Shown piece after piece: positions 37,844 through 47,076 of a stretch of DNA of 64,000 nt. Origin of the DNA: Acidiphilium acidophilum. Its GTDB lineage: Bacteria; Pseudomonadota; Alphaproteobacteria; Acetobacterales; Acetobacteraceae. The notes under the pieces were generated by a model. The model had not been told where the DNA came from and did no database searches. It saw only the letters and a program-made list of their open reading frames with translations. The translations under genes and the position numbers were made by a program. The stretch is taken from assembly GCF_033842475.1 (NCBI RefSeq), contig NZ_JAWXYB010000001.1:62001-126000 (forward strand), read 5' to 3'. Each line of letters begins with the position of its first letter. Position 1 is the stretch's first letter.

Positions 37844-40777
37844 TCAGACCAACGACCAGCGAATCGTGAATAGCGAGGTTATATCGGTCTTCTGCTCCAG
37901 CTTCGCTTCGATTTGCGCGATGAGCGCAGTGCGCTGCCTGTCAATTTCGTCCTGCGCCTCGAAAAGGTTTCGGCGTTTGGCGTTGCGAAGCGCCTCCAGC
38001 GATTTGATCTGCTTTTGGCCGGCAAGCTTTTCTTCCAGCGTCAACGCCGCGGTCGCGGCACGTCGCGCCTCCTTAATCTGACGATCAATTTCCTTTATCT
38101 CCCGTTCCAGGCCGACCTTCAGGTCATCCGCCCAGCCATCCAGCTTGTCCGCTTCTTCGCCAAAGAACCGCGCATTGCGTTCTGATACGACACGCTGAAT
38201 TTGGCCGGCCTCAACGCCCAGCCGGGCGCTGAGGACGTCGGCCAATGGCGCAGGGGTTTCGACCGGGGCACCATCATCCGCCGGTAGCGTCAGGAGGCGC
38301 ATCGCCTCATCACGGCTCAAGGACACGCCGTCATCCCCGACGCCGGCCAGAAGGATGTGGTCTTCTGGCGTGTCAAGCGCCTCGACGGTCAGTGCTGAGA
38401 CGCTGAGCCATCCACTCCGGCCGCGAAGAGGCTCAAGGGCGCTGATCCGCCCCACATGGTTGGTGTAGTCGAAGGTGACTTGCACCGGGGTGAGCTGTCT
38501 TGCCTTTGCCCGCTCAACAACGGCTTCACCAAGGGGGTGGCTCAGCCGATAGAGATGCGCCTCGCCCGAGCGCCTGGGTAATTCATAGAGACCGAGCGGG
38601 ATATCGCATGCGCTTGTCCATGACGGGCAAGACCGCAATTCGAACGTGGAGATATTCCGAAATTCCGCATCCGAACCCAGTTCATGCTGCGTCAGCCGCA
38701 TCAGCAGATGCTCGAAGCGGTCAAGATAGACCTTCGCGTCGTCATCGCGGATCTTCAGCTTCTCGCGAACCTCGTCATCAAAATTCTCGAGCAGCTTTTG
38801 CCGAGTCTGGCTCATCGCCTCGTTAACCTCGAGGCTCAGTTCGAGTTGCAGCTGGTCGAATGCCGATTTGATCTCGTCCGTCTGGCGGCATTTCTGGTAG
38901 ATGGTCCCGATACGCTTTTCGAAGTCGACACCCGACTCAATCGCGCCGAGAACCTCGTCGCTCGCGCCGAACACGCCTTCGAAGAGTTTGAATTTCTCTG
39001 AGAGCAGCTGATAAACGCGCTTATCCGCTTCGTTCTTGCGGTTGAGGAAGTTGACGACGACGACATCGTGCTTCTGGCCATAGCGGTGGCAGCGACCGAT
39101 CCGTTGTTCGATGCGCTGGGGATTCCAGGGCAGGTCGTAATTCACGACCAGTGAACAAAATTGGAGATTAATGCCCTCGGCCCCGGCCTCGGTCGCGATC
39201 ATGATGCGACCCTTGTCACGGAAGTAGTCCACCAGCGCTGATCGCATATCGGCGGTGCGAGAGCCGGAGACACGATCCGAGCCCTGATGTTGGGCGAACC
39301 AGGTGGCGTAGATTTCTTTCGAACGCTCGTCAGTGTTGGCGCCGTTGAACAGGACAATGCCCTCGGCGTAGGGGCTGTCGGCCAACACGCGCAGGAGATA
39401 CGCCTGTGTACGGCGGGATTCCGTGAAAATGATCGCCTTCTTGGCGGCTCCGAGCTCTTCCGCCTTGGCAAAGGCGACACCGAGCGCTTTCAGCAGGGCC
39501 TTGCCCTTGCCGTTCTGATCAATCGAGGTGGCAAGCTTGGCAAACCCTGTCAGATCAGCGATCTCCGCCTCGATCGCTTTGCGGTCAGCGGCCGTTAGAG
39601 GTTCGAGCTTGTCATCGTCGGTCCATTCATCTTCCGTCTCATCGAGCGCCTCGTAGTCTTCAGCCAAATCCTCTTCGGCGGAGCCGAGTGCCGCGTCATC
39701 ATCGAGCTTCGATTGCAAGCGGCGCGAAATCGATGTCAACGCGCCCGCGATCGCGAATGTGGAGGACGCCAGCAGCTTGCGCAGGACCAGCGTCATGAGC
39801 GACCGCTGGCTGGCAGGGAGCGCCTGCAGATTGTCCCGTCGGAGGTATTCCGACACGAGATCGTAAAGCTTGTCCTCACCGTCCTCGGGGGTAAATTCCT
39901 CGACGATGGGATACCGGCGCGTATACGGGACGTAGGTGGTGACCTGCCGCCGCAGAGTCCGATGGCAGATTGGCTTCAGGCGCTCCCGTAGAAGATTGAA
40001 CACACGATCGGGCGCGGCGTTCGCAAATTGCTCGCGGAAGCTTTTGAGATCACCGAACGTATATTCGTCGATGAAGCTGACGAGGCCGAAAAGCTCCAAA
40101 AGCGAGTTTTGCAGAGGCGTCGCAGTCAGAAGCAGCTTCTGCTTCTGCGCGAGCGCCTGCTTGAGGGTGTTCGCGATGACATTCGACGGCTTGTAGACAT
40201 TGCGAAGCCGGTGGGCCTCATCGATGACGACGAGATCCCACGGCGTGGCGTGAACGTCCGCCGCCTTGCTCCGCGCGAACTGGTAGGAACAGATCACCAC
40301 CGTTCCGTCGAGGTCCAGCGGCCGGAAGTTACCGACCTTGATGGCCTGATTGTACGACTTCGATTCCAGGATCGCGCAGGGAAGGAAGAACTTCTCACTC
40401 AGTTCTTGGTGCCACTGCTTCCGCAGGTTGGACGGCGCGATAATCAGAATCCGGCGTTTTCGCTCCGCCCAACGCTGAGAGATGACAAGGCCGGCCTCGA
40501 TCGTCTTTCCCAGCCCGACCTCATCGGCGAGCAGCGCTCCTTTGGACAGCGGGGAGGCAAAGGCGAACAGCGCGGCATCAACCTGATGTGGATTGAGATC
40601 GACCTGTGCGCCGGCAACCGCGCCGGCCATGCGCTCGGCGCTGTCCGGCGCATATCTCCGCGTGAGGTCAAAGGCGAAATACTTCGCCTGGCAGTCCGTC
40701 GTCATCATCCCGTCGGGAACACGTCCCTTCATGCGTGCCCCATCAATGTTATTATCCTTGGGATGAGATACCTTCAC
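37844..40777 (-). CDS. SNF2/RapA-like helicase of the expanded type III locus
   Basis: Up to 977 residues from a GTG at 40777; an ATG at 40732 is an alternative. The SNF2 helicase core has LLADEVGLGKTIEA, VVIDEAHRLRN, LLTATPLQN and the motif V-VI block EGINLQF...RIEQRIGRCHRYGQ. A long C-terminal coiled-coil-like region follows (EIKEIDRQIKEARRAA...). Helicases of this type open several phage-defence operons, where they translocate on DNA for the nuclease partners. It is the first gene of the operon; the divergent side carries a Tn3-type res region. Confidence 0.88.
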   Translation of the reverse strand: MKVSHPKDNNIDGARMKGRVPDGMMTTDCQAKYFAFDLTRRYAPDSAERMAGAVAGAQVDLNPHQVDAALFAFASPLSKGALLADEVGLGKTIEAGLVISQRWAERKRRILIIAPSNLRKQWHQELSEKFFLPCAILESKSYNQAIKVGNFRPLDLDGTVVICSYQFARSKAADVHATPWDLVVIDEAHRLRNVYKPSNVIANTLKQALAQKQKLLLTATPLQNSLLELFGLVSFIDEYTFGDLKSFREQFANAAPDRVFNLLRERLKPICHRTLRRQVTTYVPYTRRYPIVEEFTPEDGEDKLYDLVSEYLRRDNLQALPASQRSLMTLVLRKLLASSTFAIAGALTSISRRLQSKLDDDAALGSAEEDLAEDYEALDETEDEWTDDDKLEPLTAADRKAIEAEIADLTGFAKLATSIDQNGKGKALLKALGVAFAKAEELGAAKKAIIFTESRRTQAYLLRVLADSPYAEGIVLFNGANTDERSKEIYATWFAQHQGSDRVSGSRTADMRSALVDYFRDKGRIMIATEAGAEGINLQFCSLVVNYDLPWNPQRIEQRIGRCHRYGQKHDVVVVNFLNRKNEADKRVYQLLSEKFKLFEGVFGASDEVLGAIESGVDFEKRIGTIYQKCRQTDEIKSAFDQLQLELSLEVNEAMSQTRQKLLENFDDEVREKLKIRDDDAKVYLDRFEHLLMRLTQHELGSDAEFRNISTFELRSCPSWTSACDIPLGLYELPRRSGEAHLYRLSHPLGEAVVERAKARQLTPVQVTFDYTNHVGRISALEPLRGRSGWLSVSALTVEALDTPEDHILLAGVGDDGVSLSRDEAMRLLTLPADDGAPVETPAPLADVLSARLGVEAGQIQRVVSERNARFFGEEADKLDGWADDLKVGLEREIKEIDRQIKEARRAATAALTLEEKLAGQKQIKSLEALRNAKRRNLFEAQDEIDRQRTALIAQIEAKLEQKTDITSLFTIRWSLV

Positions 40778-40989
40778 CTATCCTTACGCGCAACACCATC
40801 GTCATGTGCTGGAGTATCCCAACCCCGAAGATCGCGCTCAAAGATTCCTCGACTACGTTGAAGGTGCAGAGGACGAATTCCCGTGCGATATCAGGCGATG
40901 ATAGGCCGGCGGAAACTTAGCCCTATTTAGCCAGGATCTCCCTAATTTCCATAAAGACCGCCTGTCCCGCACTTAGGTTTGAGGCAAAC

Positions 40990-41097
40990 TGAGCACAATC
41001 GATCGTATTCGGGCACCCCGAAAATACCTGCCCAGAATATAGAGTTGACGTGGTTTTGAGCACAGGTAATTATCGGGCACCCATTTTGGGCAGAATT
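40990..41097. repeat. Tn3-type res-like direct repeats
   Basis: Two related blocks directly before a resolvase gene. Block one (40990-41038) runs TGAGCACA ... CGGGCACCC ... GCCCAGAAT. Block two (41057-41097) runs TGAGCACA ... CGGGCACCC ... GGGCAGAAT. Repeated sites in this position are where Tn3-family resolvases bind. No crossover site was proven. Confidence 0.5.
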
Positions 41098-41104
41098 TCA
41101 CCCG

Positions 41105-41696
41105 ATGTCCCGTACCTTCATCTACGCCCGCGTATCGACCTTTGGTCAGACTGCCGCGAACCTGGTTGCCGAAACCAAGACGGCCGGGTTTGCCATCCAG
41201 CCCTCGCGTGTCGTGACCGACACGATCTCGGGTAGTGTAGCCGCGATGCAGCGACCAGCCTTCCGCCGCCTCGTCGATTGATTGGAAGCTGATGACGTTC
41301 TCGTCGTCACCAAGCTCGACCGTCTTGGTCGTAATGCGATGGATGTTCGCACCACGGTCGACGCCCTTGACGCGATCAGCGTGCGGGTTCACTGCCTCGC
41401 CTTGAGCGGTGTCGACCTGACCAGTTCGGCGGGGCGAATGACGATGCAGGTCATCGCGGCCGTCGCCGAATTCGAGCGTGACCTTATGGTTGAGCGCACC
41501 CAGGCCGGGTTGAGCCGGGCGCGTAGGACCGGCAAGAAACTTGGCCGACCTGCGAGCCTGAGTGAAGATCAGAAATGCCAGGTTGTCGCCCGGCTCGATG
41601 CCGGTAGTTCCGTGTCCGCGCTCGCCCGTGAGTATGAAACCAGCCGTCAAACCAATCATTCGTGCACGGTTTCGACAGGGCCACTCAATCAAGTGA
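41105..41696 (+). pseudogene. tnpR: Serine recombinase (Tn3-type resolvase), two lesions
   Basis: The frame from the ATG at 41105 reads SRTFIYARVSTFGQT with the catalytic serine, then meets an in-frame TGA at 41279-41281 inside RLVD[13 protein letters not shown]. It continues with the resolvase core [33 protein letters not shown] and the hinge [19 protein letters not shown]. Near the 3' end a one-base insertion after SRQT displaces the HTH; the corrected reading [13 protein letters not shown] ends at 41696. Both lesions inactivate it. The TGA could derive from CGA (Arg). Confidence 0.85.
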
Positions 41697-41860
41697 CGCG
41701 CGATGTCGTGTCCTAATCTCCGCTTCACAGTACGTCCATTCCTGACGTAGATGTGTGTTTTATAGGGCGGATGACCCAGTAACGCATTGCATCGTCGATC
41801 CCATGGAAAACCCGGCCGATCGCCGCGACAGGATTTTTCTGTCCGTCGTCCGGGTTGTTC
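41697..41860. other. Spacer after the resolvase remnant
   Basis: About 165 bp with a short hairpin GACAG-GATTTTT-CTGTC near 41828-41844. Open frames here have no recognisable homology. Confidence 0.3.
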
Positions 41861-42172
41861 GGCCAGAACTGACGAACGGGCCTTCTGATACGCATAAGCC
41901 GGGAGCACGGGTGTCGAAAAGCCTTGCGTTCATTATTTCCGTACATTCGGTCAAACCGACAGGAGTTTCCGCCAAGGGTGGAGGCCGTTTTTTGCTCCGA
42001 TTTGGGATCCGATCCTGAGTGTACGGAAAACACATGTTTGCCGTCACGCCGGCGAAAGGACCGCCGAATGCCAAAGCCACCCAAAAGCCATGGAATACCA
42101 GCGGTTCGCAGCACCTCCGTACCACTTTTGTCCGCTTATGCGTATCAGAAGGCCAGTTCGTCAGTTCTGGCC
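41861..42172. mobile_element. 312-bp miniature element with Tn3-like inverted repeats
   Basis: Both ends carry a 39-bp inverted repeat (41861-41899 and 42134-42172) with one mismatch, starting GGCCAGAACTGACGAAC and ending inward in ATAAGC. Tn3-family repeats are about 38 bp and end inward in TAAG, so this fits a Tn3-derived miniature element (TIME). The inner 234 bp encode nothing and contain another inverted pair, TTTCCGTACA (41936-41945) and TGTACGGAAA (42020-42029). No 5-bp duplication is seen. Its right end truncates an ISAs1 transposase. Confidence 0.55.
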
Positions 42173-42296
42173 ATAGGAATCGCTGCCGCTCACGATCGCG
42201 AGGATCGAAAACAAAAGCACGTGGGGCAACTTGTAGAGTTTACCCTCCGCGCGGCGTGGGTCAGGCACATCAGCCAGGATGTCGAGCAACGGGGTG

Positions 42297-43649
42297 GGTG
42301 GTGTAACCTGACGTCTGGAAATTCATTTTGGGTTGGGAGTTGGTGCCCTTGCCGGGGCATGCCCCGGCAAGGGCTGTTCATTCTGGTATTCCATGCAGTT
42401 GTTCACACCAACATGGAGACCGATGAATGGACGCCAAAAAGGATACGATTATCGAGGCACTTTTGGAACATCTGATCGAAAACGGCGCAGGCGATATCGC
42501 CACGGTATTTGCCAGGACCTTCGAACTCGCCATGCAGATCGAGCGCGAACGCTTCCTCCACGCCAGTCACTACGAGCGCAACCCCGATCGTCAGGGTTAC
42601 GCCAATGGCTACAAGCCCAAGCGGATCGATACCCCGGCCGGGTCGATCACCGTCGATGTCCCCAAAACCGCCGGTCACGTGGGCGAACCCTTCTACCCAC
42701 AGTCCCTCGAACGCGGCCGACGCTCGGTCCGCGCCGTCATGGTCGCCGTCGCCGAAATGTACATCAAAGGCGTCTCCACCCGCGACGTCGAGGCCGTCAT
42801 GCGCGAATTCGGCATCGAAAGCCTCTCCTCCGCTCAGGTCAGCCGCGCCAGCAAGCTGCTCGATGACGAACTCGCCGCCTGGCGCACCCGACCCCTCGCC
42901 GAGATCCGCTACCTCATCCTCGACGCCAGATATGAAAAAATGCGCGATAATGGCGTCGTCCGCGATGCCGCCGTGCTCTCGGCCATCGGCATCGGACCCG
43001 ATGAACGCCGCCGTGTCCTCGGCGTCTCGGTCGCCCTTTCCGAGGCCGAAGTCCATTGGCGTGCCTTCCTCGAAAGCCTCCATCAGCGTGGCCTGCGAGG
43101 CGTCGAATTCATCGTCTCCGATGACCATGCCGGATTGCACGCCGCACGCCGCGCCGTCTTCGGCGCCGCACACTGGCAACGATGCCAGTTCCACCTCGCC
43201 CAAAACGCCATCCACCACGCCCCCAACCACGCCATCCGCAAACGCATCGGCGCAGAACTCCGGACCGTCTGGAACGCAAATTCCCTCGCCGCTGCCCAGA
43301 TCGCTCTCACAACCCTCGTCAATGCCTATCGCGACACCGCACCAAAGCTCGCCGATTGGCTCGAACGAAATATCCCCGAAGGCCTCACCGTCTTCACACT
43401 GCCAGAACCCCACCAGCGCCGGCTTCGCACTTCCAACCCCATGGAACGCGGCATCCAGCAGGAACTCAAACGCCGCACCACCAAAATCAGGGTCTTCCCC
43501 AACGAAGCCTCCCTCGAACGCCTCGTCAGCGCCGTCCTCGTCGAAATCGATGAAAAATGGGCCGCCGACACCAAGGGCTACATCAAGTGGGACTACCAGG
43601 ATGCCTGACCCCCGCTCGCCCTATTTTCCAGACATCAGGTTGCTCAATC
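42297..43649 (+). mobile_element. IS256-family element, copy 3
   Basis: 1353 bp flanked by the 8-bp duplication acggggtg (42289-42296 and 43650-43657). Inserted in the ISAs1 remnant. Confidence 0.95.
42427..43608 (+). CDS. IS256-family transposase, copy 3
   Basis: Intact 393-residue protein identical to the other copies. It is oriented opposite to the interrupted ISAs1 gene. Confidence 0.95.
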   Translation: MDAKKDTIIEALLEHLIENGAGDIATVFARTFELAMQIERERFLHASHYERNPDRQGYANGYKPKRIDTPAGSITVDVPKTAGHVGEPFYPQSLERGRRSVRAVMVAVAEMYIKGVSTRDVEAVMREFGIESLSSAQVSRASKLLDDELAAWRTRPLAEIRYLILDARYEKMRDNGVVRDAAVLSAIGIGPDERRRVLGVSVALSEAEVHWRAFLESLHQRGLRGVEFIVSDDHAGLHAARRAVFGAAHWQRCQFHLAQNAIHHAPNHAIRKRIGAELRTVWNANSLAAAQIALTTLVNAYRDTAPKLADWLERNIPEGLTVFTLPEPHQRRLRTSNPMERGIQQELKRRTTKIRVFPNEASLERLVSAVLVEIDEKWAADTKGYIKWDYQDA

Positions 43650-43789
43650 ACGGGGTGAACGTGGCCATGGCAACCTCCGAATCGGTTACCTCCCCACGAA
43701 TCCCAGATCGATCGCTTCGGGAATCCGCAAAATGCCCGCCGTCTCACTTTCCGACGTCCTGTTGGATATCGGACTCAGAAAACCGTCAG

Positions 43790-43918
43790 TTCAGAGGATT
43801 GAACAGCCCTGAGTTGACGGTGATCTGGCCTTACGTGATCGTCTATCGAATTACGCCTGCGAGCGTCGAAATCCTACATATCTGGCACGGCGCGCAAGAT
43901 CGTGGTAGGGATGCTTGA
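43790..43918 (+). pseudogene. ParE/RelE-type toxin C-terminal remnant
   Basis: About 37 codons read PELTVIWPYVIVYRITPASVEILHIWHGAQDR and end at a TGA. This matches the last two beta strands of ParE-family toxins (PYxIxYRI...VEILxIxHGAQ). Everything before the penultimate strands is missing and no antitoxin gene is adjacent. Confidence 0.6.
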
Positions 43919-44077
43919 CCATTACCCGCGAGCTTGTGACTATTTCGCCGTACGTCCCTGGCACCAGCGATTGCACCGTGACTACTCGCCGCTTCCCACA
44001 ATTAGAGTTTCTGGGATTAACAGGGGAGCCTCTCTTACTTGAGTACCGAAGGTTCTGTTGAAAAAAGGAGCAAAAAA
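43919..44077. other. Leader region of the AT-rich gene
   Basis: About 160 bp before the secreted-protein gene. A strong AAAAAAGGAG ribosome-binding site lies at 44061-44070. No clear promoter boxes. Confidence 0.35.
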
Positions 44078-44656
44078 ATGAAAAGAATAGCACAACTAAT
44101 GCTTTCGATCGGGATAGTTTTTCTGTCAGCGAAGCAGGCTGAGGCAGCAAAATATTTTATTGTTATGCCGAATTCCTGTGGCTCCTGGGTAATCAATCAA
44201 GAAAAGGATAATGACTTAGCATATCAGCAAGAAGATTGGGTTTTAGGATATCTGGCTGGCATCGACGCTGGGTCGAAAGCCCAAGCGAACACTGATTACT
44301 ATATATTATACGGGGATACGCCTATTCTAAAGGAGCACACAGTTAAAGATAAAAAAATAGTTGGTCTAAAAAGCGAAATATTTATCAATGAATTAATAAA
44401 AAATTGGATAGGCGCGCATGAGTTAATGGAAAATAAAGAAATAAATAAAACACTTCAAAAAGAGGAAAAACTTATTAAGGTAATGTCAGAAAAGAAAAGT
44501 GTAACAGAACACCAATCTAATTCTAGCGGAATTATATTATCTATAACACAATTCTGCGAATCAAATCCAACATTTACAATCAGAGAAGCGGCAGCTTATT
44601 ACTATAAACACCATAATAAAGTTAAAGAACAATACTTTTCTCTAAATTTACATTAA
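44078..44656 (+). CDS. AT-rich exported protein, possibly Rap1a/Tai-like
   Basis: 192 residues from the ATG at 44078, 7 bp after a strong ribosome-binding site. A clear signal peptide (KRIAQLMLSIGIVFLSAKQAEA) is followed by CGSWVINQ...WVLGYLAGIDAG. Near the C-terminus, ITQFCESNPTFTIREAAAYYYKHH recalls the GY-G...FC-P...Y--HP pattern of Rap1a/Tai type VI immunity proteins. That likeness is weak. Base composition and codon use (AAA, ATA, TTA rich) are far from the GC-rich neighbours, so it was acquired from an AT-rich donor. Confidence 0.6.
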   Translation: MKRIAQLMLSIGIVFLSAKQAEAAKYFIVMPNSCGSWVINQEKDNDLAYQQEDWVLGYLAGIDAGSKAQANTDYYILYGDTPILKEHTVKDKKIVGLKSEIFINELIKNWIGAHELMENKEINKTLQKEEKLIKVMSEKKSVTEHQSNSSGIILSITQFCESNPTFTIREAAAYYYKHHNKVKEQYFSLNLH

Positions 44657-45036
44657 TCAAAGCCGAGGTTTTCCCGCAGAAGCCGATATTTCTCCTTCGT
44701 TTCTTCCCACTCTGACCTCTGCTGTCTCTCTTTTGGGGATAGCCGAGGCGGTGGAGTGGATCGTGCCCCTTTGCGTGGTGTAGGCCTGTGCGGCTGAACG
44801 GAACAGAAAAGCGGCGTAAGGCGGTGCAAAATACCCACTTGTGCGAAACTCCTAACTTCTGCGAAGTCCAGGCGGAATAAGGCATTTCAACGGCTTAGGC
44901 CTCGCAAAACTCCCGTGCGAAAACATCTACTTCTGCAGTAACTTTTGCGTGGGATAGGCGTGTAACAATATTCTAGAATAATCACTGTATGAAACATATA
45001 AATGCGCGAATCCCTGCTGTTCAGTAGTAATCTTCC
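44657..45036. other. Region with short repeated motifs, no firm gene
   Basis: 380 bp. A basic 61-codon minus-strand frame (44653-44838, ending SEWEETKEKYRLLRENLGFD) is possible but unsupported. Two similar 26-bp blocks, GTGCGAAACTCCTAACTTCT at 44841 and GTGCGAAAACATCTACTTCT at 44915, lie 74 bp apart. Confidence 0.35.
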
Positions 45037-46554
45037 TTATGCTACTTTTCTGTTGCACTCAGCTGCACAGGCGAATGCGGGAGATATTGTCTTGAACGCA
45101 TCCAGTTTTGCCGCCTGGGCGTCCGTCAGCAAGCCGCGCGGCTTGACACACAATGCAGCGGCCACGATCGGCGAGACCAGATGTCCGGTCAATGGATCGA
45201 TCAAATTGGGCGTTGCAGCCGTGGCGGCATCGACAGTGACAGGGCGACCGGCACGGTGCCAACCCGCCAGAAGCCGACCCAGATGAGATAGGCTGCCGGT
45301 GTAGCCAAGGTCTCTGATCTCCAGCAGCAAGACCCGCCCGGACGCTCATCCATCCCCTCATACTGATTCCGCAACTATCGGTTAAAGAGAATCGAACGGG
45401 CCGGGTTGGATTTTCGGAAGGAATCGGGATCGGTTGATCCAGGTTCTTTTCGTTCGAATTTTCTGGCAGCCCTTGTTCCTCGGTGCACGATTCCAAGGTT
45501 GCCCGGCAATCAATCCTGATTTCTGGAGGATCGGATGGCTGCCAAGAGGACACATATGTCGTTTGACGATGTTCAGCGCTTTCTGGAAGGTTTGCTGGGG
45601 GATGATCTGCATGCCAAGCGGATCCTGTCCTTGGCAGGAGCAACGCTGGGGGTCATCGAGACCGCATCGCTGGCGATTGGCGCGATTGGCCAGGGGCTGG
45701 CTTTGGCACGTGGGCGACTGACCAAGCATGCGATCAAGCAGGTCGATCGCATGCTCTCGAACCCCGGGATTGATCTGGACGTTGTGCTGCGGCGTTGGGT
45801 ATCGTTCGTGATCGGTGCGCGTGAGCGTATCGTTGTCGCGATGGATTGGACCGAATTCGACGCTGATGGTCAAGCGACGCTGATGCTCTCGCTGCTGAGT
45901 TCGCACGGCCGTGCGACGCCGCTGATCTGGCATTCGGTCGATAAGGCCAATCTGAAGAACCGGCGCAATGAAGAGGAATACCGCCTGTTGGTCGCGCTGG
46001 CGGAAATCGTGCCGGCCGAGACACGCGTCTGCATCGTCGCCGATCGTGGGTTCGGCGATCATAAGCTCTACCGGGTGCTGACGGAGGAGTTGAAGTTCGA
46101 CTACGTGATCCGCTTCCGCGGCAATATCCTGGTCACCGCGGCGAGCGGCGAGGCGAGACCAGCCGCCGAGTGGGTGATGGCCGCCGGGCGCGCCAGAACA
46201 CTCCGCGCAGCCGCGGTCACCGCGGAACGGTTCACCGTCGGCACGGTGGTTTGCGTGCAGGACAAAGGTATGAAGGAACCGTTGTTGGCGGCGGTGAGAA
46301 TCCGCGCATAAACGGCGCGGGGCGCTTGGAGCGGCAATAATTGCCTTGTGCGGCACCCGGTAGTCGGGTTGCGCTTCCTGCACTGGTTTCGATGGCTCCC
46401 GAGGGATTTCGTGGTTGTGTGGACGGCGCGGTGGGTGAGGTGACGCGCTGTCAGGTGCTGGGGTAGGTTTGCCGCTATTGAGGGGCAAGCACGGCGCCGA
46501 TCTCGACTTGGCGGTTCTGCTCGACGCCGTGCCCCGCACGGTGCCGGAGCACGC

Positions 46555-47076
46555 ATGCAAGGCCAGTATTTCCGCAATCATAATCAGCGTCTACAGGGGA
46601 ATTGTGACTGTGACGGTGCGGCCCCGATATCGGCCCGGATGTTTTTATGTGCAGCCTGCCGCGTGCAGGTGGTGGTGTGTCGGTCTTGTGATCGCGGCCA
46701 GATTTATTGTGCGGGAGAATGCGCCCTCCTGGCGCGTTGTTTGGCGCAACGCGCCGCCGCTCAACGTTACCAAACCAGCCGACGTGGGCGATTTACTCAT
46801 GCAGCCCGGGCACGCCGATATCGGGCTCGATGCAAAAACGTGACGCATCAGGGTTCACTGCCAGCTCGATCTGGTGATCTGCTGGCGTCGAACTCGCCAG
46901 CGAGTGCGAGCGGCGCAACGCCTCAGGCAGTCTGCGTCCAGCGATCCGTTGCGCACTGCCACTGGTGCGGGCAGCGATGCTCTGGGCTGGTCCGCCAAGG
47001 TTTCCTGCGCCGCCGCGGTCCCGTGCGAGATGTGATGCCATCCCGCGGGAGATCTGGACATGGTGATACCGGCTGA
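46555..47076 (+). CDS. Cys-rich accessory protein of IS21 element 2 (copy b)
   Basis: Same protein as at 26539-27060 in copy a; unaffected by the IS256 insertion downstream. Confidence 0.5.
   Translation: MQGQYFRNHNQRLQGNCDCDGAAPISARMFLCAACRVQVVVCRSCDRGQIYCAGECALLARCLAQRAAAQRYQTSRRGRFTHAARARRYRARCKNVTHQGSLPARSGDLLASNSPASASGATPQAVCVQRSVAHCHWCGQRCSGLVRQGFLRRRGPVRDVMPSRGRSGHGDTG

Larger units (their letters stand above)
42161..43668 (-). pseudogene. ISAs1-family transposase N-terminal remnant, split by IS256 copy 3
   Basis: On the minus strand an ATG at 43668 begins MATFTP. After IS256 copy 3 the frame continues LLDILADVPDPRRAEGKLYKLPHVLLFSILAIVSGSDSY, the conserved DPR...Y-L start of ISAs1 (H-repeat) transposases. 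It then runs into the miniature element at 42172 and a TGA at 42163-42161. The catalytic domain is missing, so this is a dead remnant. Confidence 0.75.

Noticed and set aside
40973-41908. 311-codon minus-strand frame across the resolvase region
   Set aside because: It is antisense to the recognisable resolvase remnant and crosses the 39-bp inverted repeat; no homology.
41105-42172. Invertible DNA segment controlled by the serine recombinase and the 39-bp inverted repeats
   Set aside because: The recombinase core resembles a Tn3 resolvase and is broken. The repeats have the length and inner TAAG of Tn3 ends rather than the short crossover sites of DNA invertases.
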